From positions 124,001 through 188,000 of the forward strand of contig DAIDMQ010000016.1 in the NCBI GenBank assembly GCA_027448945.1: DNA of 64,000 bases. The letters run 5' to 3'. Shown piece after piece: positions 39,096-50,410 of this stretch. The DNA is from Gallionellaceae bacterium. GTDB taxonomy: Bacteria > Pseudomonadota > Gammaproteobacteria > Burkholderiales > Gallionellaceae. Position 1 is the stretch's first letter; each line of letters begins with the position of its first letter. Below the pieces are notes generated by a model that saw nothing but the letters and a program-made list of their open reading frames with translations, had not been told where the DNA came from and made no database searches. The position numbers and the translations under genes were made by a program.

Positions 39096-40658
39096 ATGTC
39101 TATCAAACAAGCACTGATTAGCGTGTCGGATAAGTCCGGCGTACTCGAATTCGCACAAGGCCTGCATCAACTCGGCGTGAAGATTTTATCCACCGGCGGC
39201 ACGGCAAAATTACTCGCCGACAACGGCGTGCCGTGCATGGAAGTTGCCGATTACACAGGTTTCCCCGAGATGCTGGATGGTCGGGTCAAGACACTGCAAC
39301 CCAAGGTGCACGCGGGTATTTTGGCGCGCCGAGATTTGCCCGAGCACATGGCGACATTGTCCAAGCATGGCATTCCTACTATCGATCTGGTGGTGGTAAA
39401 CCTCTATCCGTTTGCGGCGACTATCGCCAAGCCTGACTGCTCTTTGGAGGACGCGATCGAGAACATCGACATCGGCGGTCCTACCATGGTGCGTGCGGCG
39501 GCCAAGAACCACGGTCACGTTGCTATTGTCACCGATCCTATCGACTACTCGGATGTGTTGGCCGAGATGCAGACGAACAGTTGTACCGTCAGCGATGCGA
39601 CCCGTTTCGAATTGATGAAGAAGGCCTTCTCGCACACCGCTGCTTACGATGCTGCAATCAGCAACTACCTGACCACCATAGGCAGCGACGGCACGAAGAC
39701 AGAATTTCCAGCACAGATCAACTTCAATTTCGCCAAGGTGCAGGACATGCGCTACGGCGAGAATCCGCACCAAAAGGCGGCCTTCTATCGCGACCTCAAT
39801 CCGTTACCTGGCAGCATCGCCAATTACACACAAGTGCAAGGCAAAGAGCTGTCCTACAACAACATCGGCGATGCCGACGCGACGTGGGAATTGGTTAAGA
39901 CCTTTGAGCAACCGGCTTGCGTCATCGTCAAACATGCCAACCCGTGCGGTGTGGCGATTGCTGATACGCCCTTGAATGCATACAAGCTGGCTTACGCGAC
40001 CGACACCACCTCCGCATTCGGCGGCATCATCGCCTTCAACCGCGAGCTGGATGAAGCAACCGCCGCGCAGATCACCGCCAATCAATTCGTCGAAGTCATC
40101 ATCGCGCCCAGCGCGACCGACGCCGCGTTAAAAGTGACCGCCGCGAAACAGAACGTGCGCGTGCTCACCGTGCCGCTGTCGAACGCGCATAACCAATACG
40201 ACATGAAACGCGTCGGTGGCGGTCTGTTGGTGCAGACTCCCGACATCCTCAACGTGCAAGCGTCGCAATTTAAAGTCGTGACTAAAAAACAACCCACCGC
40301 TGCGCAACTGCAAGACCTGTTGTTCGCTTGGCGCGTGGCGAAATACGTGAAGTCCAACGCGATCGTGTTCTGCAAAGGCGGGCAAACTTTGGGCGTGGGC
40401 GCAGGCCAGATGAGCCGAGTGGACAGCACCAAGATCGCCAGCATCAAAGCGCAGCACGCAGGCTTGAGTTTGGTGGATTCAGTTGTCTCATCCGATGCCT
40501 TCTTCCCGTTCCGTGATGGCATCGATGTGCTGGCCGCTGCCGGCGCAAAAGCCGTCATCCAACCGGGTGGCTCCATGCGCGACGAAGAAGTGATCGCCGC
40601 AGCGGATGAACACGGCATCGCGATGGTGCTGACCGGCGTGCGGCACTTCCGGCACTAA
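39096..40658 (+). CDS. purH: Bifunctional AICAR formyltransferase / IMP cyclohydrolase
   Basis: Last two steps of IMP synthesis. The 520-residue protein has an N-terminal cyclohydrolase domain ([27 protein letters not shown]) and a C-terminal transformylase domain with the catalytic KHANPCG motif and [10 protein letters not shown]. Length is standard. ATG 39096 follows a modest GGAAAC site. purD follows after a small antitoxin-like gene. Confidence 0.97.
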   Translation: MSIKQALISVSDKSGVLEFAQGLHQLGVKILSTGGTAKLLADNGVPCMEVADYTGFPEMLDGRVKTLQPKVHAGILARRDLPEHMATLSKHGIPTIDLVVVNLYPFAATIAKPDCSLEDAIENIDIGGPTMVRAAAKNHGHVAIVTDPIDYSDVLAEMQTNSCTVSDATRFELMKKAFSHTAAYDAAISNYLTTIGSDGTKTEFPAQINFNFAKVQDMRYGENPHQKAAFYRDLNPLPGSIANYTQVQGKELSYNNIGDADATWELVKTFEQPACVIVKHANPCGVAIADTPLNAYKLAYATDTTSAFGGIIAFNRELDEATAAQITANQFVEVIIAPSATDAALKVTAAKQNVRVLTVPLSNAHNQYDMKRVGGGLLVQTPDILNVQASQFKVVTKKQPTAAQLQDLLFAWRVAKYVKSNAIVFCKGGQTLGVGAGQMSRVDSTKIASIKAQHAGLSLVDSVVSSDAFFPFRDGIDVLAAAGAKAVIQPGGSMRDEEVIAAADEHGIAMVLTGVRHFRH

Positions 40659-40776
40659 AAGCAAAAAAGCGGCAAGAAAATATAGTTGTCGGTAACGCTG
40701 GTGGCGAACCCACGCGGGCATGGCGCGAATGGGCGTAACTCGGTAAGGTGTGCGGACTTGCCAAATGGAGAATCTT

Positions 40777-41046
40777 ATGCAAACCGTAAAACTTTCCACC
40801 AATGGGCAGTTCGTCATTCCCAACGAAATACGCAAAGCCCACCACCTCACGGTAGGCACTGAATTTGCGATTTCATTTGTGGGAGATGAAATTCGGCTCA
40901 CCCCTTTAACCCATTTTTCCGCCGACCACGGTGGCGGATGCTGCTGGTGTGCTTGCGCAGCGCGGGGTGAAAAATCGGATGAAAAAAGCACGCGCGCCAA
41001 AATCGGCAAAACATTAAAAGCGCGCGATGCCGCGACACGCGCTTAA
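40777..41046 (+). pseudogene. AbrB/MazE-type antitoxin, frameshifted at C-terminus, no toxin partner
   Basis: The reading frame encodes an 89-residue protein starting MQTVKLSTNGQFVIPNEIRK, a SpoVT-AbrB DNA-binding domain; GGAG (40767-40770) lies six bases before ATG 40777, which decides the start over ATG 40765. After IRLTPLTHF the sequence turns into an unusual Cys/Gly-rich tail. Removing one T from the T5 run at about 40914-40918 restores FPPTTVADAAGVLAQRGVK, the typical VapB-type tail, ending at a TAA at 41015 with a normal length of 79. No PIN-type toxin gene follows; purD starts 30 bp later. The shift could be real decay or a sequencing error in the homopolymer. Confidence 0.75.
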
Positions 41047-41075
41047 GTTGTAGCCATATTTATTAAGGAAATAGA

Positions 41076-42350
41076 TTGAAGATTCTAGTTATCGGTAACG
41101 GCGGTCGTGAGCATGCGCTGGCTTGGCGGTTGGCGCAGGGCGCGAAGGTGCAGAAAGTTTTTGTCGCACCGGGCAACGCGGGTACGGCACTTGAGGAGGG
41201 TTTGGAGAATGTCAATATCACGGCGATCCCCGAGCTCATCGCATTCGCCAAAAGCGAAGACATCTATATGACCGTGGTCGGGCCGGAAGCTCCGCTGGCG
41301 GCGGGTGTGGTGGATGCTTTCCGTGCGGCAGGTTTGCGTATCTTTGGCCCGACCAAGGCGGCGGCGCAGTTGGAATCTTCCAAAGATTTCGCCAAGCGTT
41401 TTATGACGCGCCACCGCATCCCGACTGCATTCTTCGAGACCTTTAGCGATATCGCCAAGGCCAAAGCTTATGTTTCAAAACACGGCGCACCTATCGTGGT
41501 GAAGGCCGATGGTCTGGCGGCCGGCAAGGGTGTGGTCGTGGCGATCACCAATCAGGAGGCGTTCGATGCTATCGACATGATGTTGTCCGATAACAAGCTG
41601 GGCGATGCCGGTGCACGTGTCGTCGTGGAAGAATTCCTCGCCGGTGAAGAAGCCAGTTTCATCGTGATGGTGGATGGCAAGAATGTGTTGGCGATGGCCA
41701 GCAGTCAAGACCACAAGCGTTTGTTGGATGGCGATCTTGGCCCCAACACTGGCGGCATGGGTGCTTATTCACCCGCACCTGTCGTCACGCCCGATGTGCA
41801 TGCACGCGCGATGCGCGAAGTCATTATGCCCACCGTGCATGGCATGGAATCTGACGGCATCACTTATACCGGCTTTCTGTACGCGGGTCTGATGGTTTCG
41901 CCTGACGGCAGTATCAAGGTGTTGGAATTCAATTGCCGTTTCGGCGATCCCGAGACCCAGCCCATCATGATGCGTTTGAAGAGCGATTTTGCCGCCCTCA
42001 TCGAGCATGGGATTGCGGGTACGCTGGATAAAGTCGAAGCCGAGTGGGACAGACGCACTGCGCTGGGCGTGGTGCTGGCGGCGGCGAATTATCCCGACAC
42101 ACCGCGCAAGGGCGATGCCATCACCGGTTTGCCCAAAAAGTTGGACGATGCGCATGTGTTCCATGCGGGTACGGCGGTGCAAGATGGCAAGGTGGTCACC
42201 AGTGGTGGTCGCGTGTTGTGCGTGGTCGCCCTTGGTGACATGGTTAAGCTGGCGCAGAAACGTGCCTATGAAGTGGCGGAACAAATCCGCTTCAATGGCG
42301 CGCAGATGCGTCACGACATCGGCTTTCGCGCGATCAATAGGAAGAAATAA
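41076..42350 (+). CDS. purD: Phosphoribosylamine-glycine ligase
   Basis: ATP-grasp ligase of purine synthesis (GAR synthetase). The 424-residue protein starts MKILVIGNGGREHALAWRLA and has FGPTKAAAQLESSKDFAKRF, VVKADGLAAGKGVVVA and the GDPETQPIMMRL stretch. The start is TTG 41076: AAGGAA lies five bases upstream, and the residues match the family start, with no ATG nearby. It follows purH with the broken antitoxin gene between. Confidence 0.96.
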   Translation: MKILVIGNGGREHALAWRLAQGAKVQKVFVAPGNAGTALEEGLENVNITAIPELIAFAKSEDIYMTVVGPEAPLAAGVVDAFRAAGLRIFGPTKAAAQLESSKDFAKRFMTRHRIPTAFFETFSDIAKAKAYVSKHGAPIVVKADGLAAGKGVVVAITNQEAFDAIDMMLSDNKLGDAGARVVVEEFLAGEEASFIVMVDGKNVLAMASSQDHKRLLDGDLGPNTGGMGAYSPAPVVTPDVHARAMREVIMPTVHGMESDGITYTGFLYAGLMVSPDGSIKVLEFNCRFGDPETQPIMMRLKSDFAALIEHGIAGTLDKVEAEWDRRTALGVVLAAANYPDTPRKGDAITGLPKKLDDAHVFHAGTAVQDGKVVTSGGRVLCVVALGDMVKLAQKRAYEVAEQIRFNGAQMRHDIGFRAINRKK

Positions 42351-42395
42351 ATACCTGAAATCCGTTCGTGGTGTACCCGCAAGGAGTAGGCCGTG

Positions 42396-42470
42396 GCTGT
42401 AAGGGGCATTCGCCCCAACAGCACACGCTCAGCTTGTCGAACCACCCTTGGACAGGCTCAGGGCGAACGG
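42396..42470. repeat. Two palindromic repeat units between purD and tsaC
   Basis: Unit one (42396-42422) is a stem GCTGT..GGGG/CCCC..ACAGC around CATTCG. Unit two (about 42428-42470) contains GCTTGTCGAA and GACAGGCTCAGGGCGAACGG, a sequence common as an intergenic repeat in many proteobacteria (recollection, not searched). Together they occupy most of the 143-bp gap. Confidence 0.65.
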
Positions 42471-42493
42471 TAATAATACATTGACCAAAAAAA

Positions 42494-43048
42494 TTGACCA
42501 GACAGCCTGCTCCGTATCGCGCACTTGCCAGCCACCTTAAACAAGGTGGCCTGATTGCGTATCCCACCGAATCTTGCTACGGGCTGGGCTGCGATCCTCG
42601 CAATCATCGCGCGGTGCAGCGTATTCTCAAGCTCAAGCAGCGTTCGCAGCGTAAAGGCTTGATTCTGATTGCCGCAAACTACGCGCAAGTGTCACGCTAT
42701 GTGTTGCCTGTCACACCAGATCAGCAGCACAGATTGCATCACTCGGTTGAAAATCCCACGACGTATCTGCTGCCTGTGCGCAGCACGACCTCACATGCTT
42801 TGCGCGGTGAACATGACACACTGGCAGTGCGCTTGACGGCGTTTAAGCCTGCAGCCGAATTGTGTCGCGGCGTGCGTAGTGCCCTGGTGTCCACCAGTGC
42901 CAACCGCGCCGGGAAAAAATCGCTCAGGACTTATGCGGAATGTCGGCGTTTGTTTGGCGCAACAGTGTGGGTACTGCGTGGCGAAGTGGGAAAACGCAAA
43001 CAACCTTCGACGTTATGCGATTGGGTGAGCGGGCATGTGTTGCGCTAA
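42494..43048 (+). CDS. tsaC: Threonylcarbamoyl-AMP synthase, Sua5/YciO/YrdC family
   Basis: Makes threonylcarbamoyl-AMP for t6A modification of ANN-decoding tRNAs. The 184-residue single-domain protein has GGLIAYPTESCYGLGCDPRN, KQRSQRKGLILIAA and the C-terminal LVSTSANRAGK. The only suitable start in frame is TTG 42494; no strong ribosome site precedes it. TsaC rather than YciO is favoured by the KxR...STSAN pattern and the small size. Confidence 0.9.
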   Translation: MTRQPAPYRALASHLKQGGLIAYPTESCYGLGCDPRNHRAVQRILKLKQRSQRKGLILIAANYAQVSRYVLPVTPDQQHRLHHSVENPTTYLLPVRSTTSHALRGEHDTLAVRLTAFKPAAELCRGVRSALVSTSANRAGKKSLRTYAECRRLFGATVWVLRGEVGKRKQPSTLCDWVSGHVLR

Positions 43049-43211
43049 TTAGAGATTATGGCGTGAGCAGTCCGCCAGTATTTTTAGCCTTAGTGCGTAT
43101 GATTTTGTTCGCCCGCCCGGAACACCCCGCCCTTTGCCGGCCCTATCGGGTGTGGTTGTTCGGCGAGTCGTTCTATCAATTACAAAGGTGCGGCAGCTGT
43201 GACTTTTTCTC

Positions 43212-44252
43212 TCAACGGTGATTTGCCACGGTGGGCGGGGTGCTGTTGCCGCTGGCCTGCATGTCTATCGCTTCGGGATGCGCGCGGTAGTGGCTGCGCA
43301 AGGCTTGCGCCAGCGCGCGCTTGGTGTCGTCTTCCACCGGACAAGGGTTAACTGGTGGCAGGCAGGCAACCATATTTTTTAGCAGTTGATCCTGCGGTTC
43401 GGGCATCTTTGCCTGCCATGCTGCGAGCAGCTCGCGGTTGAGCCGCGCGGGTAGCGAGGCCAATATCCCCACATCATTTTCATCGTGCACCAACAAGCCC
43501 GAAGTAGTGCCTCTGTCCAGCGTCAACACTTGGAAAAAATACAGGGTGTGGTAATCGAGTTGTTGCGCAAAATCGGCTGGTGTTGGGGCGGTGCGGGTGG
43601 CGAGTGCGTTGTTCAGAATCTCGATATACGTGTCGATAGCGGCGCAGCCAACGGTGCGCGCGAGATTGAAATCGGTCTCGAAATCCCCGCTGTTGTAGTT
43701 CTCCAGATAAAAGTGCGTCACGCCGCGCGTGCGGCCTAACACCGGAATGTTGAAATAACGGTCGCCTTGCGCAGCGGCCTCAAGATATTGCGCGCCAGCA
43801 GCCTGTTGCAGGCTTTGCTGGAACAATGATTTATCGGCCTCAAAGGGGATCGCCGGGTTGAGGTCCGCCATCATGCGCCAGTAGCCGCCGCCGCTTTTCA
43901 TTTCCGTCCAACTGATGTGGATGTGTACCGAAGGCGCGAGCGGATTGATCGGATGAATGATGGTAGAGATGGCTGATGCAGAAGCAAGCGCCTTGGCTGC
44001 ATCGTCATCGTATTGCACCTGCGAAGTGTTCACTGACGCGCGGTTGTACACGCGAGCATCGCTTGCCATGTAGCGCGTACCGCCGCCGTGTCGCCCCGCG
44101 TCGCGCAGCCACTCAAACGGTAGGTAAGGGCGATTGTCGCCAAATTGCGCGCTGATGCTGTCGAGCTTGGCGACAAAGCGTTGCTGCAATTCGCACACCA
44201 GTTGATAGGCGCGTTGCGCGCGCGGCGAAGTTGAGAGGACTTTTTGTGTCAT
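43212..44252 (-). CDS. Divergent HemF-like coproporphyrinogen III oxidase
   Basis: A 346-residue protein with the layout of oxygen-dependent coproporphyrinogen oxidase: an N-terminal GRHGGGTRYM and YNRASVNTSQV stretch, HPINPLAPSVHIHISW, MMADLNPAIP in place of the usual DLTP, RTRGVTHFYLENYNSGDFE where classical HemF has RGIGG-FFDDL, and a C-terminal LDRGTTSGLL. Several canonical positions differ, so a variant subfamily is likely and activity is inferred. Frame is open to 44288, but AGGAA lies five bases before ATG 44252 (MTQKVLS), which is chosen. Classical HemF is about 300 residues, so this one is longer. Confidence 0.75.
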   Translation of the reverse strand: MTQKVLSTSPRAQRAYQLVCELQQRFVAKLDSISAQFGDNRPYLPFEWLRDAGRHGGGTRYMASDARVYNRASVNTSQVQYDDDAAKALASASAISTIIHPINPLAPSVHIHISWTEMKSGGGYWRMMADLNPAIPFEADKSLFQQSLQQAAGAQYLEAAAQGDRYFNIPVLGRTRGVTHFYLENYNSGDFETDFNLARTVGCAAIDTYIEILNNALATRTAPTPADFAQQLDYHTLYFFQVLTLDRGTTSGLLVHDENDVGILASLPARLNRELLAAWQAKMPEPQDQLLKNMVACLPPVNPCPVEDDTKRALAQALRSHYRAHPEAIDMQASGNSTPPTVANHR

Positions 44253-44393
44253 GGGAATTCCTGGGCAGTCTGTGTTGGAGGCGCGCATTTTAAGCTATCA
44301 GCCTGCTCTTCATAAAGGCATCGTTTGGGGTGGCTGAAAAAATTGCTAATGAAAAATAGAGGAAGCAGACAAAGCTGACCGTACAATGTCGTC

Positions 44394-44498
44394 ATGCCGC
44401 TGTGCAAATGGCGTTATGACTGGCATCCGGAAGCGGGCACGGCGGAAGCAAAACTTTATGACGAATTCCTTGTTCCCAAGGACTGGATCAATACTTGA
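44394..44498 (+). CDS. Possible 34-residue peptide upstream of the diheme cytochrome
   Basis: ATG 44394 opens [20 protein letters not shown] and ends at TGA 44498, 14 bases before the cytochrome start. There is no clear ribosome site and no family match. It may be the remnant of a larger gene or chance. Confidence 0.25.
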   Translation: MPLCKWRYDWHPEAGTAEAKLYDEFLVPKDWINT

Positions 44499-44512
44499 TT
44501 AGGAGAAGCGGC

Positions 44513-45070
44513 ATGTATAAGCAAGACAAGAAATATGTTGCTATGTTTTCCCTACTGCTGCTATCCCTTACATTGGGTATGTCCTTCGCACATGCGCATG
44601 ACGATGATGATGAGGGTGAGCGTCAACAGCGCAACGAACGTCACGATCAGCATCGCCACAGCAAGGCCGAAAATGATCGCCATGCCGTCAAAATCACCAA
44701 TCCGCAACTCAAAGAAGAATGTGGTTCATGCCACATCGTCTATCCGCCAAATATGTTGGGCGCAGAGTCCTGGCATGAAATCATGGCGCATCTGAACAGG
44801 CACTTTGGTACGGATGCCAGCGTGGATGCGGCAACACAGAGGGAGTTGAGCGCAGTGTTGCAAAATGGTGCCGGTAATCGTGGCGACTTCGCCAAGGGTA
44901 AGCCTGTGCTTCGCATTTCAGATACACGCTGGTTCCGGAACGAACATGATGAAGTCTCGGATCGCACTTGGCGCAATCCCAAGGTGAAGAGTCCCTCAAA
45001 TTGCGGTGCCTGTCATACCAATGCCGATCAGGGACGCTTCAGCGAACACGAGGTCAGGGTTCCGAGATAG
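44513..45070 (+). CDS. Periplasmic diheme cytochrome c (DHC type)
   Basis: A 185-residue exported cytochrome. Signal peptide (about 1-28, cleaved near FAHA), an Asp/Glu/His-rich stretch (30-57), then two haem c sites CGSCH (70-74) and CGACH (164-168). The segment ECGSCHIVYPPNMLGAESW and HLNRHFGTDASVDAAT fit the small diheme cytochrome c family found near cytochrome b561 and SHP genes. GGAGAAG precedes ATG 44513; upstream in-frame starts are less likely because they lack a signal context. No partner electron-transfer gene is adjacent. Confidence 0.88.
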   Translation: MYKQDKKYVAMFSLLLLSLTLGMSFAHAHDDDDEGERQQRNERHDQHRHSKAENDRHAVKITNPQLKEECGSCHIVYPPNMLGAESWHEIMAHLNRHFGTDASVDAATQRELSAVLQNGAGNRGDFAKGKPVLRISDTRWFRNEHDEVSDRTWRNPKVKSPSNCGACHTNADQGRFSEHEVRVPR

Positions 45071-45563
45071 CGCAGTCGTAAAGTTTAAGTCTGAAGTCGT
45101 AAGCGAAACCCGCGTAGCTGACAAAGGCCAATTACATCTTCCTACTGACGTTTGTTTTCTGGCTATTTGCATTCTGAAGTTGGGAACCGGATTTCCAGAC
45201 CTACCGGGAAATTATCAGTTTTGTGCAAACCACAGTTGGTTTGCGACTCGGGGAAGCGCTACGTTGTGTGCAAAGCTTTTTGCTGGAAAAGGCTAAGAGC
45301 CGCCGTTCAAACATTCTGGAAGCAACCCTCTGAATGACCGCTGTACTTTGGGAACCTGCGGAAAGAGTAATTTACACTACTCGGCCATAGCGGCCGGTCA
45401 TCGTATCTACCAATAATTTGGCAATGCCCGCTTTGATGATTCCTGGCGAAAGAGCATATAAAATCTGGTAAAGAGCAAACGCAACCCGCAAATGGGTTAA
45501 TCTATTGGGGAGATGGGCATAACCTATGCCCCGCGTTGCCGGACAAAGGAATCAAGAATAACA
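45071..45563 (+). other. Gene-free stretch between cytochrome and hsdM, with possible gene debris
   Basis: About 490 bp without a convincing gene. An open frame 45178-45333 has no start and ends LLEKAKSRRSNILEATL at TGA; the next frame opens at ATG 45334 (MTAVLWEPAERVIY) and stops after 18 residues. A further short frame near 45410-45480 reads MPALMIPGERAYKIW, loosely like a ParE toxin end. These may be remnants of a small toxin-antitoxin or other accessory gene; none is supported enough to name. TATAAA near 45459 could be a promoter element for hsdM. Confidence 0.4.
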
Positions 45564-47143
<1,580 letters not shown>

Positions 47144-47147
<4 letters not shown>

Positions 47148-48358
47148 GCGAGTGGCGCGAATGCAAGCTTGGTGATTTTGCGGACATTCAGACTGGCCCA
47201 TTCGGTAGCCAGCTTCACGCAGCAGACTATGTTGATGTTGGTATTCCATCAATCATGCCCACCAACATTGGCAGTCGCCTTGAGGTGCGAACAGACACCA
47301 TCGCTTGCATTAAAGAGTCCGATGCCAAGCGGCTAGAAAAATATCTGGTTAAGGAAAACGACATCGTATATAGCCGCCGGGGTGATGTTGAGAAATGTGC
47401 CTTCATCACAAGCGAGCAGTCTGGTTGGCTTTGTGGCACTGGTTGTTTGCGGGTTAGATTTATCTCAAATGAACTACTTCCAAAATTTTGCGCATATTAC
47501 CTATCGTCTGATGACATTAAAGGCTGGGTGAGCGGCAATGCGGTTGGCACAACGATGCCTAATTTGAACTCATCCATTTTGCTGAAATTGCCATTAACGC
47601 TTCCTCCAATTCCCGAACAAAAATCCATCGCCGCCGTACTCAGCAGCCTCGACGACAAAATCGACCTGCTGCACCGCCAGAACCATACCCTCGAAGCCAT
47701 GGCCGCAACCCTGTTCCGCCAGTGGTTCGTGGAAGAGGCGGGGGAGGATTGGGAAGAAGCTACTCTCGATGATGTCACCACTAGAATTACAGACGGCGCA
47801 CATGCAAGCCCACCGACAGTAGAGTACGGTTTGCCGATGGCCTCTGTAAAGGACATGTATCAATGGGGAATCAATACGGAGAGTTGCCGCCATATATCGC
47901 AGGAAGATTTTGAGGATCTGGTAAAGGCAGATTGCCGACCTTTGAAGAATGATATTTTGATTGCAAAAGACGGTAGTTATCTGAAGCACGTTTTTGTTGC
48001 CGAGAACGATATGGATGTTGTCATCTTGTCATCCATTGCCATTCTGAGACCCAATGGAAAATTCCATCCGCTTCTCTTGGCAACCTTTCTTAAATTGGAT
48101 TCCACCAAAGTAGCCTTGGAGAACATTGTTACGGGCGCAGTGATACCTCGAATCGTATTAAAAGATTTCCGAAAATTTAAATTAAGCCTGCCGCCCAAAG
48201 AGCTTCAAGATCAAGCATTGCTATCTATTCAGCCGCTCTATGAAAAATGCTGGGAGAACGATAGGCAAATCAGCACCCTCTCCGCCCTCCGCGATACCCT
48301 GCTCCCTAAGCTGATGAGCGGCGAAGTGCGGGTGGTGCTGGACAAGGAGGCCGCATGA
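47144..48358 (+). CDS. hsdS: Type I restriction-modification specificity subunit
   Basis: DNA target recognition subunit. The 404-residue protein has two target-recognition domains, the first starting [19 protein letters not shown], the second from about residue 205 ([17 protein letters not shown]). Each is followed by a conserved helix: [20 protein letters not shown] and [17 protein letters not shown]. The two recognition domains differ, so a bipartite asymmetric target is expected. ATG 47144 overlaps the hsdM stop (ATGA), and the stop overlaps the next gene. Confidence 0.95.
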
Positions 48359-48615
48359 GTAACATCAAGCTGTTTCAAATCCAGCAGATTCGCAGCCAGT
48401 GGGATGGCGAGCGGGAGGTGTGGCTGTTTAGCGTGATTGACATCATTCGGGCGCTGACCGGCAATGAAAGGCCGCGCAAGTATTGGAGCGACCTGAAAAA
48501 GAGGCTGAGCGCCGAGGGTAGTGAACTGTCCGATAAAATCGGACAGTTGAAGATGCTGGCACCGGGTGGCAAGCACTTACCGAACATCTCTTGCTTCGAT
48601 GCCGTTTTTGTTTGA
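48355..48615 (+). pseudogene. Truncated BRO-N / antirepressor-type protein
   Basis: An 86-residue reading frame coupled to hsdS by ATGA. It starts [20 protein letters not shown] and continues VWLFSVIDIIRALTGNERPR and YWSDLKKRLSAEGSELSDKI, which matches the N-terminal BRO domain of phage antirepressor and RM-associated proteins. Family members are usually well over 200 residues, with a C-terminal domain after the region where this one stops (ISCFDAVFV). I read it as a 3'-truncated gene whose remaining domain was lost when the next gene was joined. It could still make a small BRO-N peptide. Confidence 0.7.
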
Positions 48616-48621
48616 AGGGAT

Positions 48622-50277
48622 ATGTCCATGAATATGGCCAATAAGCTAAATGCGTTGCTCGCGCTTACCGCTGAAAACGAGGTGGTGGAGTTCAAGGAGG
48701 CCAAGAATGGTTATGACTTCACCAAGCTGGGCAAGTATTTCTCTGCGCTTTGCAATGAGGCGAATCTAAAGCGCCAGCCTGCGGCATGGCTGGTGTTTGG
48801 CGTAAACGATCATCGGCAGGTGGTGGGTTCAAACTTCCGGCTCGCACGAAAAGATTTGGACAGCCTGAAAGAAGAGATCGCCAACAAGACCACCAATCGC
48901 ATCACCTTTGTCGAGATTCACGAGGTGCAACATGCTCAGGGCCGGGTAGTGCTGTTCGAGATTCCTGCTGCCCCCAAGGGGCTGCCGGTAGCTTTCGATG
49001 GGCATTACTACGGGCGCGATGGCGAGGCGCTGTCGCCGTTGAACCTTGAAGAAATCGAGCGCATCCGCGCACAGGTAACGCTTGAGGATTGGAGTGCCGT
49101 GCTTGTGCCTGAGGCCGGCCTGGTTGATTTGGATGAAGAGGCGCTTCGGGTTGCGCGGCAGAACTTCAAGAGCAAATTCCCGGACAAGGCCGCCGAGGTG
49201 GAAGGCTGGGATGATGCGACTTTTTTGAACAAGGCCAAGTTGACTATCAAAGGGAAGATCACGAGGGCGGCGTTGTTGCTGCTGGGCAAGGTTGAGGCCG
49301 AGCATTTTCTGCAACCGGCGGATGCCAAGGTGCGCTGGTTGCTGAAAGACCATCAAGGCAATGACCGGGATTATGCTGTGTTTGGCATGCCGCTGTTGCT
49401 GGCGGTGGATAAGGTGTATGCCAAGATACGCAATCTGAAATATCGCTATATGCGCGAAGGTACGCTGTTTCCGGAAGAGATAGACCAGTACGAGCCGTAT
49501 GCCATCCGCGAGGCGCTGAACAATTGCATCGCGCACCAGGACTACACGCTGTCAGGTCGCATCAATGTCATTGAGCGCGAAGAAAGCCTGACGTTCACCA
49601 ATCTGGGCAGCTTCGTGCCCGGTGATGTTCGGCGCGTGGTAATGGAGGATGCACCGGAGGAGCATTACCGCAACCGTTTTCTGGCGACTGCCATGTTCAA
49701 TTTGAAGATGGTGGATACAGCGGGCGGCGGCATCCGCAAATTGTTCCTGTTTCAGCGTGTGCGGTTTTTCCCGATGCCGGATTACGAACTCACCAACAAC
49801 CGGGTGATGGTGACATTGACCGGCAAGGTGCTGGACATGGACTATGCGCGGTTGCTGGCGCGGGATGGCGGGTTGTCTCTGCAAGAGATTATCGCGCTGG
49901 ACAAGGTGCAGAAGCACCAGCCGCTGGATGATGATGAAGAAAAGTTACTACGTGCCAAGGCTCTGGTCGAGGGGCGCAAGCCCAATTATTTTATTGCACA
50001 GCCCGTGGCTGAGAAGATTGGCCAAAAGGCCAGTTACAGCAAGAATAGGGCATTCGACAAACAGTATTACCTTGACCTGATTTGCAAGGCGGCTGGGGAG
50101 CACGGCACTCTGACGCGCAAGGATATCGACGAACTGCTTTGGAATAAGCTGCCGGAGTGGATGGATGACAAGCAAAGAAAGAATAAGGTGACTAATCTGA
50201 TTACAGAATGTCGGAAAAACCAAAAAATTACCAACAGCGGAACGGACACCAATCCAAAGTGGGTTCTTTTTAAATAG
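48622..50277 (+). CDS. AlbA_2 (Schlafen-like) domain ATP-binding protein in RM operon
   Basis: A 551-residue protein. The N-terminal AlbA_2 domain (about 15-130) shows EVVEFKEAKNGYDFTKLGKY, a possible nucleic-acid-binding or nuclease fold, with ALCNEANLKRQPAAWLVFGV. A middle region resembles the GHKL-like half of COG2865 proteins (EALNNCIAHQDY, GGGIRKLF). The C-terminus (from about 460) looks like a winged helix (RKDIDELLWNKLPEWM). Such proteins often lie in type I RM operons, where a defence or regulatory role is proposed but not settled. Starts 6 bp after the BRO fragment; ATG 48622 or 48634. Confidence 0.8.
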   Translation: MSMNMANKLNALLALTAENEVVEFKEAKNGYDFTKLGKYFSALCNEANLKRQPAAWLVFGVNDHRQVVGSNFRLARKDLDSLKEEIANKTTNRITFVEIHEVQHAQGRVVLFEIPAAPKGLPVAFDGHYYGRDGEALSPLNLEEIERIRAQVTLEDWSAVLVPEAGLVDLDEEALRVARQNFKSKFPDKAAEVEGWDDATFLNKAKLTIKGKITRAALLLLGKVEAEHFLQPADAKVRWLLKDHQGNDRDYAVFGMPLLLAVDKVYAKIRNLKYRYMREGTLFPEEIDQYEPYAIREALNNCIAHQDYTLSGRINVIEREESLTFTNLGSFVPGDVRRVVMEDAPEEHYRNRFLATAMFNLKMVDTAGGGIRKLFLFQRVRFFPMPDYELTNNRVMVTLTGKVLDMDYARLLARDGGLSLQEIIALDKVQKHQPLDDDEEKLLRAKALVEGRKPNYFIAQPVAEKIGQKASYSKNRAFDKQYYLDLICKAAGEHGTLTRKDIDELLWNKLPEWMDDKQRKNKVTNLITECRKNQKITNSGTDTNPKWVLFK

Positions 50278-50410
50278 GAAATTTAAAGAGAGTTTTAAAA
50301 GAGCCTTAAAAGAGGGGTGGCTTAAATGTGTATATAAATCAATTTATTGCGCTCTAATATTTTGGCCGTTTGAATGAGAGAAATTACGGTCTTCAAGCTA
50401 AGGTAATCAC

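Noticed and set aside
45006-45296. 96-codon plus-strand frame after the diheme cytochrome
   Set aside because: It starts inside the cytochrome gene in another frame, has no ribosome site or known motif.
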